The notes: generated by a model from the sequence alone, not told the origin. A DNA stretch of 18,226 nucleotides from CAZGLR01 sp964526635 (GCA_964526635.1 CAZGLR010000068.1:1-18226), one strand, 5' to 3'; counted from the first letter of the stretch, positions 7,368-15,093 are shown. Made by a program: numbers and translations.

Positions 7368-8141
7368 ATGACTGTCATTATGTCCAGACTTCATGTCCTG
7401 GTAATCTCCAGGCAGAATGAACCAAACACTGCTCTCTTGGAACTGATTGAATCACTTGGCTGCACAATTTCGCGGCTTTCAAATTGCCTGCTCGGGCGTA
7501 AACAACTGGAAACGGAATTATCCACTGACCTGATTATAATTGATTCCGAAATCGGCGATCAATGCAACATTGAATTCCTGAACTGGAAGAATAAGGATTT
7601 CTCGCTCGCATCAATTCCGGTTATTATGGCCGGCACCGAATTTACCCCCGCGATTATTAATCGTTTCGTCGAATTGCAGATTATGGCAATCCTGTTGATT
7701 CCGACCGATGCCGAAACGTTGAGACACAAAATACAATTTGCTGTTGAAAACGGTCGCTATTCGCTTCTGGTTGTCGATGATAATGCGGGGATCCGCGAAG
7801 TACTGTCCGCGATGCTCGAATTGCAGCGTTATCAGGTGACCGAGGCGGACTCGGTCGATGCCGCCCTTGACCATATTACCGCAAAGAAATTCGATGCTGT
7901 CATCTCCGACATATTAATGCCGGGCAAAAACGGATTCGACCTTCTCGATACTGTCAAAGAATCCCATCCCGAGCTGCCGGTTATGTTGATCACCGGCTAC
8001 AGCGGCCGTTTCACACCCGAGGACGCGCTGGCCCACGGTGCCGATGCCTACCTGACTAAACCATTCAACAGCCAGCAACTGCGCTCGACTCTGTCGCAGG
8101 TTCTCACCGCACGGTCACTACGTAAAGCGGCCAGAAAATAA
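7368..8141 (+). CDS. Response-regulator protein: degenerate receiver plus intact receiver
   Basis: A 257-residue cytoplasmic protein with no output domain. Residues about 8-125 have receiver-like spacing (LHVLVISRQ, LIIIDSE, IPVIMAGTE, ILLIPTDAE) but lack the acidic pair and the conserved Lys, so this looks like a pseudo-receiver. Residues about 132-247 form a complete receiver: acidic pair Asp137/Asp138 in LLVVDDNAG, phospho-acceptor Asp181 in ISDILMPGKNG, Thr209 in LITGYSG and Lys231 in YLTKPF. It probably relays phosphate or controls a partner by protein contact. No histidine kinase is nearby. The start may be ATG 7368 or the in-frame ATG 7380; neither has a strong ribosome binding site. 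A terminator follows at 8244-8274. Confidence 0.88.
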   Translation: MTVIMSRLHVLVISRQNEPNTALLELIESLGCTISRLSNCLLGRKQLETELSTDLIIIDSEIGDQCNIEFLNWKNKDFSLASIPVIMAGTEFTPAIINRFVELQIMAILLIPTDAETLRHKIQFAVENGRYSLLVVDDNAGIREVLSAMLELQRYQVTEADSVDAALDHITAKKFDAVISDILMPGKNGFDLLDTVKESHPELPVMLITGYSGRFTPEDALAHGADAYLTKPFNSQQLRSTLSQVLTARSLRKAARK

Positions 8142-8243
8142 CCTTCCTGAGTCGGGCAGTTCATTGCTACCACATCATTTGTAATCACGATGTGATTGTA
8201 TTTTCAATACCGTCGCGACTCAGCGGTAAGAGAACCCCATCCG

Positions 8244-8274
8244 GCACCCGGCGTTATTCGGGTGCGTTTTTATT
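8244..8274 (+). terminator. Intrinsic terminator of the receiver gene
   Basis: Stem GCACCCG/CGGGTGC with an 8-base loop followed by GTTTTTATT on the plus strand, 100 bp after the receiver gene stop. Confidence 0.85.
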
Positions 8275-8432
8275 CATTTCACTTTCTGGAATTGACCACA
8301 CCGCGGATGTGTCCAGGTACTTTTCCCGTGGCCGGGAAACCCGGCAACGACACCTGATTGATCGTAGTATATGCGCATCGGGGTGCACCAATGATCTTTT
8401 GCCTGGATATGAGGACATCCGCCGGCAACAAA
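8275..8432. other. Spacer between two facing terminators
   Basis: Lies between convergent transcription units. It contains a small perfect CCGGG-AAA-CCCGG hairpin near 8335-8347. The 92-codon ORF across the area (8192-8470) runs through both terminators and has no ribosome binding site. Nothing else recognised. Confidence 0.5.
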
Positions 8433-8467
8433 CAAAAAAAACGGCGACTCAATTGAATCGCCGTTTA
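8433..8467 (-). terminator. Intrinsic terminator of the YceI gene
   Basis: On the minus strand, AAACGGCGA pairs with TCGCCGTTT around a short AT-rich loop and is followed by a run of Ts, 34 bp after the YceI stop. Confidence 0.85.
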
Positions 8468-8500
8468 TGAACTCGCTTTGGCTGATGGATACAACAGCGC

Positions 8501-9091
8501 CTACGCCTCTTTGTTCAACTCGATTTCGAGCATGATCTTGACATCGTTGCCAACCACCAGGCTGCCGTCCTGAAGCTTGTTATCCCATTTGACATTGAAG
8601 TCCTGGCGATTAATCGTCGTTTCGGCGGTGAACCCGGCCTTGGTGACTTTGGGCAATTCCACAACCCCGAGAAATTCGGCATCGAGCGTCACTTCTTTAG
8701 TGACATCCTTGATTGTCAAATCACCGATAATTTTGAAATTGTTGCCCTTACCCTTGACAATTTTCTTGGATTTGAATTCAATCGTCGGATATGTTTCGAC
8801 ATCAAAGAAATCCGGGCTGCGCAGATGATCATCGCGATCGGTGTTCTTGGTATCGATCGAGGCAACGCTGATCGTTATTGAAACCGAGGCGACATCAAAA
8901 TTTTTGCCATCGAACTGGACTTCACCGTCATAATCATTAAAATATCCCTTGGTGTTGGAGACAACCAGATGGCGTACGGAAAAACCAATTGAGGAATGGG
9001 GTTTGTCGAATGTCCAGGTATCGGCCGCGACAGTGGAAACAGTCAGCAAAACAGCGGCAACAGCCATGGCGAATCGTTTAATGAACAGCAT
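8501..9091 (-). CDS. YceI family exported lipid-binding protein
   Basis: YceI proteins are periplasmic lipocalin-like beta-barrels that bind polyisoprenoid or other amphiphilic molecules; the exact role is often unknown. The 196-residue protein has a signal peptide (basic start LFIKRF, hydrophobic core, likely cut after VAA near residue 23), then the family signatures TWTFDKPHSSIGFSVRHLVV, FDVASVSITI, DDHLRSPDFFDVETYPTIEF, GDLTIKDVTKEVTLD and INRQDFNVKW. Its length is typical. Start ATG 9091 is well supported by AAGGAGT at 9099-9105. Single gene with its own terminator. Probably a substrate of the signal peptidase encoded in this window, by inference only. Confidence 0.95.
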   Translation of the reverse strand: MLFIKRFAMAVAAVLLTVSTVAADTWTFDKPHSSIGFSVRHLVVSNTKGYFNDYDGEVQFDGKNFDVASVSITISVASIDTKNTDRDDHLRSPDFFDVETYPTIEFKSKKIVKGKGNNFKIIGDLTIKDVTKEVTLDAEFLGVVELPKVTKAGFTAETTINRQDFNVKWDNKLQDGSLVVGNDVKIMLEIELNKEA

Positions 9092-9300
9092 GGATCTTAC
9101 TCCTTAATTTCTTTCGTGATGTTTGCCCTTATGATGCTAAGAACCGTGATTGACTATAAAAAGTTCTGAGAAAATGTAGCTTAAAAGACAAATTCAGAAT
9201 ATAATACAGGTAACCTGTTGCAGGGCTTTGGATAACCGAAGCGAGAAAATTCTAACAATATCCGATTGTCTTTTAGCTTTTACAATATGGAGTTATAATC

Positions 9301-10371
9301 ATCAGTAAAATAAATGAATGCCGAGTCGATGATGTCATCGCTTTTCACCGTTCTCTGCCGGGCTACCACCCGACGCCATTGGTATCCCTGCCGAATCTGG
9401 CGGTAAAGCTGGGTCTTGGTGGAATAATCGTAAAAGATGAAGCGCATCGTTTCGGCCTCAAGGCGTTCAAATGCCTCGGGGCATCATACGCCATTCATCG
9501 TTTTTTACAGGCTAAGCCATCCGGATCGAAGCTTACCTTTTGCACCGCCACCGACGGCAATCATGGCCGGGCGGTGGCGTGGGCATCGCGCCATTTTGGC
9601 CACAAGGCAGTGATATTTATGCCGGCGGGGACAGTCCCGGCTCGAATAGACAATATCCGTCGCGAGGGCGCCGATGTAATCATTCACGATGGTTCCTATG
9701 ATGAAACTGTTATGCGCGCAGCCACTGAGGCGGCCCGGCATAGCTGGCAGATTATATCGGATACGGCGTACGATGGCTACACCGCTATTCCCGATGATAT
9801 CATGTGTGGCTATGCAACCATGTATGTTGAAATCGACGATCATCTTGATGATAAGCCATTGAATAAAAATGATATAATCATTCTGCAGGCGGGGGTGGGG
9901 AGTTTTCCGGCTTCAGCGACAGCTTACTATAAAAACACGTTGGGTAAAGATTGTCCCAAGTTGATAGCAGTCGAACCGACTGAGGCAGCCTGTTTGTATG
10001 CCTCACACCGGGCCGGGATGCGGGTGACGGCCGATGGTTCATTTCAAACCATCATGGCCGGGCTCAATTGCGGGACACCATCGCTGACCGCCTGGCCGAT
10101 TCTGGAACGGCACATCGACTTGTTTATGACTATCGACGACGACTATGCCCGAAGAGCCATGCGAATGTATTACAATCCGATCGGCGATGACCCCCGAATC
10201 ATATCGGGTGAATCCGGTGCGGCCGGACTGGGCGCGCTTCTGGCGCTGATGGAGAAGGCAGATTATTTGGATCGGCCGGAATCAATCGGAGAACATACCC
10301 GCGTACTGATCTTCAATACTGAGGGCGATACTGATCCCGATGGTTTCCGTCGGGCGATAGAACAAATATGA
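9301..10371 (+). CDS. Diaminopropionate ammonia-lyase-like PLP enzyme (non-standard start)
   Basis: Fold-type II PLP enzyme; DpaL/YgeX converts 2,3-diaminopropionate to pyruvate and ammonia. The protein has the family N-terminus FHRSLPGYHPTPLVSLP, the PLP lysine in FGLKAFKCLG, TATDGNHGRAVAW (its Asp matches the second catalytic residue of YgeX), DTAYDGYTAIP, QAGVGSFPAS, IAVEPTEAACLYAS, IMAGLNCGTPS, DDPRIISGESGA and NTEGDTDPD. It differs from E. coli YgeX in being shorter near the N-terminus and in having Lys for Asn in FGLNAFK. Conserved residues begin well before the first TTG (9379), and no ATG, GTG or TTG lies between the in-frame stop at 9274-9276 and 9379. GGAG at 9289-9292 would fit an AUC start at 9298 or 9301; I list 9301. 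Substrate assignment is by family. Confidence 0.85.
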   Translation: MSKINECRVDDVIAFHRSLPGYHPTPLVSLPNLAVKLGLGGIIVKDEAHRFGLKAFKCLGASYAIHRFLQAKPSGSKLTFCTATDGNHGRAVAWASRHFGHKAVIFMPAGTVPARIDNIRREGADVIIHDGSYDETVMRAATEAARHSWQIISDTAYDGYTAIPDDIMCGYATMYVEIDDHLDDKPLNKNDIIILQAGVGSFPASATAYYKNTLGKDCPKLIAVEPTEAACLYASHRAGMRVTADGSFQTIMAGLNCGTPSLTAWPILERHIDLFMTIDDDYARRAMRMYYNPIGDDPRIISGESGAAGLGALLALMEKADYLDRPESIGEHTRVLIFNTEGDTDPDGFRRAIEQI

Positions 10372-10654
10372 ATATGGTATGCCTGTTATACAATGGGTAA
10401 ACCTACCGAGGCTCGTTAGCCGGTTGTCAGCCCTGCGTTAGCATGTGGAATATAATGCGAATCAGCGACATAGAATAACCCATTAAACGTGGATAACTTG
10501 TGAAAATGTGGGTACAATTGTGCATAACCCCACATATTTTGTTAAGTATTTGTTAGATCAGGCTGTATCTCGTGCTATTTTCAAGACATATTGAGCCGTA
10601 TAGATTTACAGGATCAGGTGAAAAAAACAACACTATCAATTCGGATGGACTCAG
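10372..10654. promoter_or_regulatory. AT-rich spacer with DnaA-box-like sites upstream of mscS gene
   Basis: Contains CGTGGATAA (10488-10496, one mismatch to the DnaA box complement TGTGNATAA) and TGTGCATAA (10519-10527, full match), followed by an AT-rich run. A TTGTTA box with a weak TGCTAT 17 bases later (about 10550-10580) could be the mscS promoter. There is no gene here and no dnaA or dnaN nearby, so an origin is unlikely. Confidence 0.3.
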
Positions 10655-11593
10655 ATGACTGTTGATTCGACCATTGAATTGCCGAAAGAGCTTTCAACCT
10701 TATGGGAATTTATTTTCGGCCTTCTGGAATTTAAATTATTTGAATTAAACAATACCCCGGTCACGATGGCGTCGATCATTCTCTTTCTCATATTTATCGC
10801 AGTCTTTTTCTTCATTTCCCGCCTCTTCAATCGTGGTCTTTTACGACGAATTCTCCGTCGCAGCCAGATGGATCCCGGTCTGCAATTTACCCTGGTTCGC
10901 GTCGGTCACTACACAGTCATGATTATCGGGTCACTGGTAGCCTTCCAATTTGTCGGTCTCGATCTCTCCGGCCTGGCGGTCATATTCGGATTATTATCGG
11001 TCGGGATCGGGTTTGGTCTGCAGAATGTGACGTCTAATTTCGTGGCAGGCCTAATCTTATTATTCGAGCGGCCTATCTCGATCGGAGATCGTATCACCGT
11101 CGGTGATACGGAGGGCGATGTAATCGCTATCAACATGCGATCGACTAAAATACGAACCCTGAATGCCATAACAATCATCGTGCCCAATTCTGAGTTCGTC
11201 TCCAGTAATGTCATCAACTGGTCCCATGGCGATCCCAGGGTGCGAATCGACCTTGATGTCGGGGTGTCTTACAATTCCGACCTGGACCTGGTTTTGGCCA
11301 GTTTGGCCGAGGTCGCCGAAGAACACCCCAAAGTCCTCAGGGCGCCGAAAGCCGATGTTTTATTCCGTGAATTCGGGGATTCCTCATGGAATCTGCAATT
11401 GCGGGCATGGATTGCCGATCCGAAAGGAAATCGGACGATTACCAGCGAGTTGAATCAGGCGATTGTGCGGAAATTCCGCGAAAAGAATATCGAGATTCCT
11501 TTCCCACAGCGTGATATTCACGTTCGTTCGCCACTGCCGGTGCCGTTTTCGCAAATGCCGCCGGACGACAATAGTACCCAAAAGAAGATTTAA
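10655..11593 (+). CDS. MscS-family mechanosensitive ion channel
   Basis: Small-conductance mechanosensitive channel of the inner membrane that opens on hypo-osmotic shock. The 312-residue protein has membrane helices at about 36-56 and 84-104 and the pore-lining TM3 at about 106-136 (GLLSVGIGFGLQNVTSNFVAG, shown here as GLLSVGIGFGLQ then NVTSNF), then the beta domain with ERPISIGDRITVGDTEGDV, STKIRT and IIVPNSEF, and a C-terminal alpha/beta domain ending with EIPFPQRDIHV. All are hallmarks of MscS cores; only three helices make it a minimal MscS-type channel. ATG 10655 has a weak ribosome binding site. Likely monocistronic. Confidence 0.93.
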   Translation: MTVDSTIELPKELSTLWEFIFGLLEFKLFELNNTPVTMASIILFLIFIAVFFFISRLFNRGLLRRILRRSQMDPGLQFTLVRVGHYTVMIIGSLVAFQFVGLDLSGLAVIFGLLSVGIGFGLQNVTSNFVAGLILLFERPISIGDRITVGDTEGDVIAINMRSTKIRTLNAITIIVPNSEFVSSNVINWSHGDPRVRIDLDVGVSYNSDLDLVLASLAEVAEEHPKVLRAPKADVLFREFGDSSWNLQLRAWIADPKGNRTITSELNQAIVRKFREKNIEIPFPQRDIHVRSPLPVPFSQMPPDDNSTQKKI

Positions 11594-11838
11594 ACCCGGC
11601 GGGAACCCGACAATTACTTCGCAATTTTCGGGTCACCACCAACCCTGCCATATTGCCATTTTTCTGCCATTTCAGCAAACGAAAATGGCAGACATGCCCG
11701 CCATTATGACACCCTCGCTTGATCTCACCACCGACTAAAAATCCTATTATATTCTATATCAATAGTTTACGAATTTTGGCACGAGCTTTGATATATATCA
11801 TGTCGAAATAAAAAAAACGACTAACTCGCAGAAACATT
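11594..11838. other. Spacer with inverted repeats between mscS and hsp20 genes
   Basis: A CCCGA...TCGGG hairpin lies just after the mscS stop (about 11607-11633), and a perfect 9-bp stem CTGCCATTT/AAATGGCAG at about 11667-11695 is preceded by two more TGCCAT copies. Neither hairpin has a T-run, so neither is a clear intrinsic terminator. The hsp20 promoter candidates lie at its right end. Confidence 0.5.
11766..11800 (+). promoter_or_regulatory. Candidate hsp20 promoter (sigma-54-like or sigma-70-like)
   Basis: TGGCACG followed four bases later by TTGAT (11777-11792 region) resembles the sigma-54 consensus TGGCACG-N4-TTGCW, but the nearly invariant -12 C is A. An alternative is TTTACG (11766-11771) with TGATAT 17 bases on. 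A small palindrome GATATATATC overlaps. No CIRCE operator is present. About 60 bp upstream of the hsp20 start. Confidence 0.3.
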
Positions 11839-11852
11839 AGGAGGTGACTGCT

Positions 11853-12287
11853 ATGACTAAATTAATGACTCGTCCGGTAAACAATTTCAGCCGTCTGATG
11901 GAACCGTTTTTCGATGACTTCTTCACAGCGCCATCGATCTTCACCAATGGCCGTGATGAATTCACGCCTCGCGTGGACATATCTGAAAAGGATGATCAGG
12001 TCGTCATGACGTTTGAAGTTCCGGGTATGGACAAAAAGGATGTCAAGGTCATGATGAAGGATAGTACCCTGACTGTGTCCGGTACCCGTGAGGCTAAGGT
12101 CGAAGAAGAAAACGAACATGTGGTTCGGCGCGAGATTTCTCGCGGATCGTTTGAGCGTTCGTTTACTTTGCCGAAGACGATTGACCCCGAGAGCATCAGA
12201 GCTGAATACAAGAATGGTCTCCTGGAGATAGTCCTGGCCAAGCGTGAAGAGGCCAAGCCAAAGGAAATCGAAGTCAACGTGAAGTAA
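11853..12287 (+). CDS. Small heat-shock protein, Hsp20/alpha-crystallin family
   Basis: ATP-independent holdase that binds unfolding proteins in the cytoplasm. The 144-residue protein has a phenylalanine-rich N-terminal arm (SRLMEPFFDDFFTAPSIF), an alpha-crystallin domain (about 37-130) from FTPRVDISEKDDQVVMTFEVPGM (here split: FTPRVDISEKDD, FEVPGM) to the A-x-x-x-N-G-x-L-E signature in AEYKNGLLEIVL, and a short KPKEIEVNVK tail carrying the I-x-V motif. A near-perfect ribosome binding site AGGAGGTGA (11839-11847) fixes the start at ATG 11853 rather than the in-frame GTG at 11844. Strong translation signals suggest abundant product. A hairpin separates it from htpG. Confidence 0.95.
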   Translation: MTKLMTRPVNNFSRLMEPFFDDFFTAPSIFTNGRDEFTPRVDISEKDDQVVMTFEVPGMDKKDVKVMMKDSTLTVSGTREAKVEEENEHVVRREISRGSFERSFTLPKTIDPESIRAEYKNGLLEIVLAKREEAKPKEIEVNVK

Positions 12288-12334
12288 CAAACAACTAACT
12301 GTACTATGGGTAAAAAAGAGTGCAGTGGCTGCCA

Positions 12335-12369
12335 GAGAGACCGGGGTAATTCCCGGTCTCTCATTATTT
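12335..12369 (+). terminator. Hairpin after hsp20 gene
   Basis: Perfect 11-bp stem GAGAGACCGGG/CCCGGTCTCTC with loop GTAATT, followed by ATTATTT. The T-run is weak, so some read-through into htpG is possible. Confidence 0.7.
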
Positions 12370-12450
12370 GGGGTTGAACGAAGCGACTGTATTCGTATAT
12401 TTTGAAAACGAGAATGTTAGTTTCAAGCCAGTAAGGGAGGCAGGGTCGTC

Positions 12451-14364
12451 ATGGCCAGGAAAATGCGTAAATTCAAAACCGAAGTCCAGAAGCTGCTGGA
12501 CCTGGTTATCAATTCACTGTATTCCAAAAAAGAGATTTTTCTCCGCGAGCTGATTTCCAATTCATCCGATGCTATCGACCGGTTGCGTTTCGAGGCATTG
12601 ACATCGCCCGAGTTGACCGGTGGCGACAGTGTTTTTAAGATCAAGATTATCCCGGACAGGGAAAACAAAACACTGACAATTTCCGACAATGGCGTCGGGA
12701 TGACCGATGAGGAACTGGAAAAAAATATCTCGACAATCGCCAGTTCCGGCACACGCAATTTCATCCAAAAAATTCAAAGCGGATCGGATGAACAGCAGGC
12801 CGAATTTATCGGCCAGTTCGGGGTCGGCTTTTATTCGGCGTTTATGGTTGCCGACCGGGTCACAATTCTCACGCGGCGGGCCGGCCAGGATCAGGCCTGG
12901 CGCTGGTCATCGAACGGCACCGGCGATTATGAGATGGAAGAGGCTGAAAAACTGTCGCGCGGAACAGAAATTACTCTCTATTTGCGAGATGACTGCCTGG
13001 AGTATCTCGAGGAATGGATCCTGCGTCGTATCGTGAAGAGTTATTCCGATTATATCGCGTTTCCGATCGTCATGGATGTCGCCACACCCAAAAAGACTGA
13101 AAAAGAGGGCGAAGAGGACATCGAGACTATCGAGGAAGAAACCCTTAACTCGATGAAAGCAATCTGGAAGAAGGCCAGACATGAGGTCAACGACGACGAA
13201 TACAACGAGTTCTACAAGCATATCAGCCGTGATTTTATCGATCCGCTGGAAGTAATTCATTACCATGGTGAGGGTACGACCGAATTTAGGGCGCTCTTGT
13301 ATCTGCCGGCCCAGGCGCCATTTGATTTGATGACGCGCGATTCCCGCCGCGGCGTGCATTTGTATGTCAAAAATGTCTTTATCACCGATGATTGCGAAGC
13401 GCTTTTGCCGGACTATCTGCGCTTTGTTTCGGGGGTGGTCGATTCATCGGATTTGCCGCTCAATGTCTCCCGTGAGATGTTGCAGGATGATGTGGTTATT
13501 CGCCGCATCCGGAAAAATATTGTCGGAAAAATCCTCGGGACGCTGACGGATATAAAGGAGAAGGAACCCGAAAAATTCCTGAAATTTTACCGCGAGTTCG
13601 GTAAAGTGATTAAAGAAGCGATCGCCACCGACTATGAAAACAAAGATAAAGTACTCGATCTGCTGATGTATCCCTCGACCAAAACCGATGAGAAGGACAG
13701 CCTGGTCTCACTGGCTGGTTACGTCGAACGAATGCCCGAGCTGCAACAGGACATATATTATATCACCGGCGAAGATATTGATGTTGTCGCCAACTCACCG
13801 CATCTGGAAATTTTCCGCAAGAAGGGATTTGAGGTATTGTTCTTCACCGACCTGGTCGATGAATGGGTACTCCCGAATATGGGTGAGTACAAGGGCAAGA
13901 AATTCAAACCGATTCATCGCGGGGAAGTTGATCTCGATACTGAGGAAGAAAAAAAGCAGAATGCCGAAGAACTGGAAGCCAGAGATAAGGAATACAAGGG
14001 CCTGCTGCAATTTATTCAGAAGAAGCTGGATAATGATATCGCCGACGTGAAATTGTCGCGCCGCCTGACCGATTCCGCAGTATGTCTGGTGGCTGATGAC
14101 AACGGTATGAATATCCAGATGGAGCGGATCATGAAGGCGATGAACAAGGATGTGCCGTCTACCAAACGGATCATGGAGTTGAACCCGGGGCATCCGTTGA
14201 TGAATCGCCTGAAGCATATGTTTGATGAGAACCGTGAGGATCAGCGCCTGGCCGACTATATTGAGTTGCTGCATGAGCAGGCCCTGGTTTCGGAGGGATC
14301 ATCGCCGAAGAATCCGCGCCGTTTTGCACAACTGGTCAGCGAGTTAATGGTATCGGCGAATTGA
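12451..14364 (+). CDS. htpG: Molecular chaperone HtpG (Hsp90)
   Basis: ATP-dependent cytosolic dimeric chaperone that refolds stressed proteins, often with DnaK. At 637 residues it is the standard HtpG length. The N-terminal GHKL ATPase domain has EIFLRELISNSSDAIDRLR with catalytic Glu33 and Mg-binding Asn37, DNGVGMT (nucleotide-contacting Asp79) and the lid/loop GQFGVGFYSAFMVAD. The middle domain includes RGVHLYVKNVFITDDCE, LPDYLRFVSGVVDS and DLPLNVSREMLQ (Arg of the catalytic loop). The C-terminal dimerisation domain ends ARLVSELMV-like (QLVSELMVSAN). Start ATG 12451 has GGGAGG at 12435-12440. It follows hsp20 by 163 bp; the pair looks like a stress locus. Confidence 0.97.
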   Translation: MARKMRKFKTEVQKLLDLVINSLYSKKEIFLRELISNSSDAIDRLRFEALTSPELTGGDSVFKIKIIPDRENKTLTISDNGVGMTDEELEKNISTIASSGTRNFIQKIQSGSDEQQAEFIGQFGVGFYSAFMVADRVTILTRRAGQDQAWRWSSNGTGDYEMEEAEKLSRGTEITLYLRDDCLEYLEEWILRRIVKSYSDYIAFPIVMDVATPKKTEKEGEEDIETIEEETLNSMKAIWKKARHEVNDDEYNEFYKHISRDFIDPLEVIHYHGEGTTEFRALLYLPAQAPFDLMTRDSRRGVHLYVKNVFITDDCEALLPDYLRFVSGVVDSSDLPLNVSREMLQDDVVIRRIRKNIVGKILGTLTDIKEKEPEKFLKFYREFGKVIKEAIATDYENKDKVLDLLMYPSTKTDEKDSLVSLAGYVERMPELQQDIYYITGEDIDVVANSPHLEIFRKKGFEVLFFTDLVDEWVLPNMGEYKGKKFKPIHRGEVDLDTEEEKKQNAEELEARDKEYKGLLQFIQKKLDNDIADVKLSRRLTDSAVCLVADDNGMNIQMERIMKAMNKDVPSTKRIMELNPGHPLMNRLKHMFDENREDQRLADYIELLHEQALVSEGSSPKNPRRFAQLVSELMVSAN

Positions 14365-14451
14365 TGATGGAACCGGCCGGCGGATAGAGTCTGTTATAGT
14401 CTGCGTTCAAGAACTAAAAACCATCGCTTAAAATAATATACAGACAAGGAT

Positions 14452-14475
14452 GCCTCACCCGTTTACGGGTGAGGC
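14452..14475 (+). repeat. Perfect 11-bp inverted repeat after htpG
   Basis: GCCTCACCCGT and ACGGGTGAGGC separated by TT, 88 bp after the htpG stop. No T-run follows, so a terminator role is uncertain; it adjoins the repeat array and may be one of its modules. Confidence 0.8.
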
Positions 14476-14490
14476 GAGGGATTTGAAACT

Positions 14491-14779
14491 GCATTGGCTG
14501 ATCAGCTACTCGATCCTTCGGGATCGGGCCACCAATCAATAAATNNNNNNNNNNNNNNNNNNNNNNNNNNNNNNNNNNNNNNNNNNNNNNNNNNNNNNNN
14601 NNNNNNNNNNNNNNNNNNNNNNNNNNNNNNNNNNNNNNNNNNNNTGCATCTATCCCCAACTCTAAAGAGTTGGGGCACCAGACTTATCTGTTTCAATTCA
14701 CCCGGGGTACCACACCCGAAGGGTGCTGGCTCGTTGTGCATACTTCCCCTGGTCCCATCATTCTGATGGGGTACCGCGT
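14491..14779 (+). repeat. Tandem 314-bp unit, copy 1 (interrupted by gap)
   Basis: Its left part, 14491-14544 (54 bp), is identical to 14780-14833; its right part, 14645-14779 (135 bp), matches 14959-15093 with two substitutions. The middle is hidden by the N run. Within it are the palindrome GCTGATCAGC, a CGATCC-TTCG-GGATCG tetraloop hairpin (14511-14526), CCCCAACTC-TAAA-GAGTTGGGG (14654-14675), CACCC-GAA-GGGTG (14713-14725) and CCCATCA-TTC-TGATGGG (14754-14770). Confidence 0.9.
14545..14644. other. Assembly gap (100 Ns)
   Basis: Exactly 100 Ns, a conventional placeholder for a scaffold gap of unknown size. It falls inside copy 1 of the tandem unit, at the point where copy 2 carries 125 bp (14834-14958). 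Confidence 0.97.
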
Positions 14780-15093
14780 GCATTGGCTGATCAGCTACTC
14801 GATCCTTCGGGATCGGGCCACCAATCAATAAATGCATTTAAATGTCGCCCACTACGGACCGTCGAAGCTGCGGAATCGTGGGTTTACTTGATTGATGAGC
14901 TATGTTGCCATTGCTGCGGTGCCCCAAGTCTTTAGACTTGGGATAAGATAAACAGCGATGCATCTATCCCCAACTCTAAAGAGTTGGGGCACCAGACTTA
15001 TCTGTTTCAATTCCCCCGGGGTACCACACCCGAAGGGTGCTGGCTCGTTGTGCATACTTCCCTTGGTCCCATCATTCTGATGGGGTACCGCGT
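14780..15093 (+). repeat. Tandem 314-bp unit, copy 2 (complete)
   Basis: Directly adjoins copy 1. Order: 54-bp left part (tetraloop hairpin 14800-14815), 125-bp middle with the dispersed repeat (14844-14909) and hairpin CCCAAGTC-TTTA-GACTTGGG (14923-14942), then the 135-bp right part with hairpins at 14968-14989, 15027-15039 and 15068-15084. No coding sense. Confidence 0.9.
14844..14909 (-). repeat. Dispersed hairpin repeat, copy 2 (66 bp)
   Basis: Reverse complement matches 2806-2873 upstream of kdsA along its whole length, with the apical loop replaced by TTCGACGG. Here it is embedded in the tandem unit, in the opposite orientation to copy 1. Confidence 0.85.

Noticed and set aside
8192..8470. 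92-codon ORF between the receiver and YceI genes
   Set aside because: Spans two intrinsic terminators and lacks translation signals.
10372..10654. Replication origin
   Set aside because: Only two DnaA-like boxes, and no dnaA, dnaN, gidA or parAB genes in the window.
11639..11838. CIRCE/HrcA operator before hsp20
   Set aside because: No TTAGCACTC-N9-GAGTGCTAA-like sequence is present.
14491..15093. CRISPR array
   Set aside because: Only two direct copies of a long unit, no short regularly spaced repeats and no cas genes.
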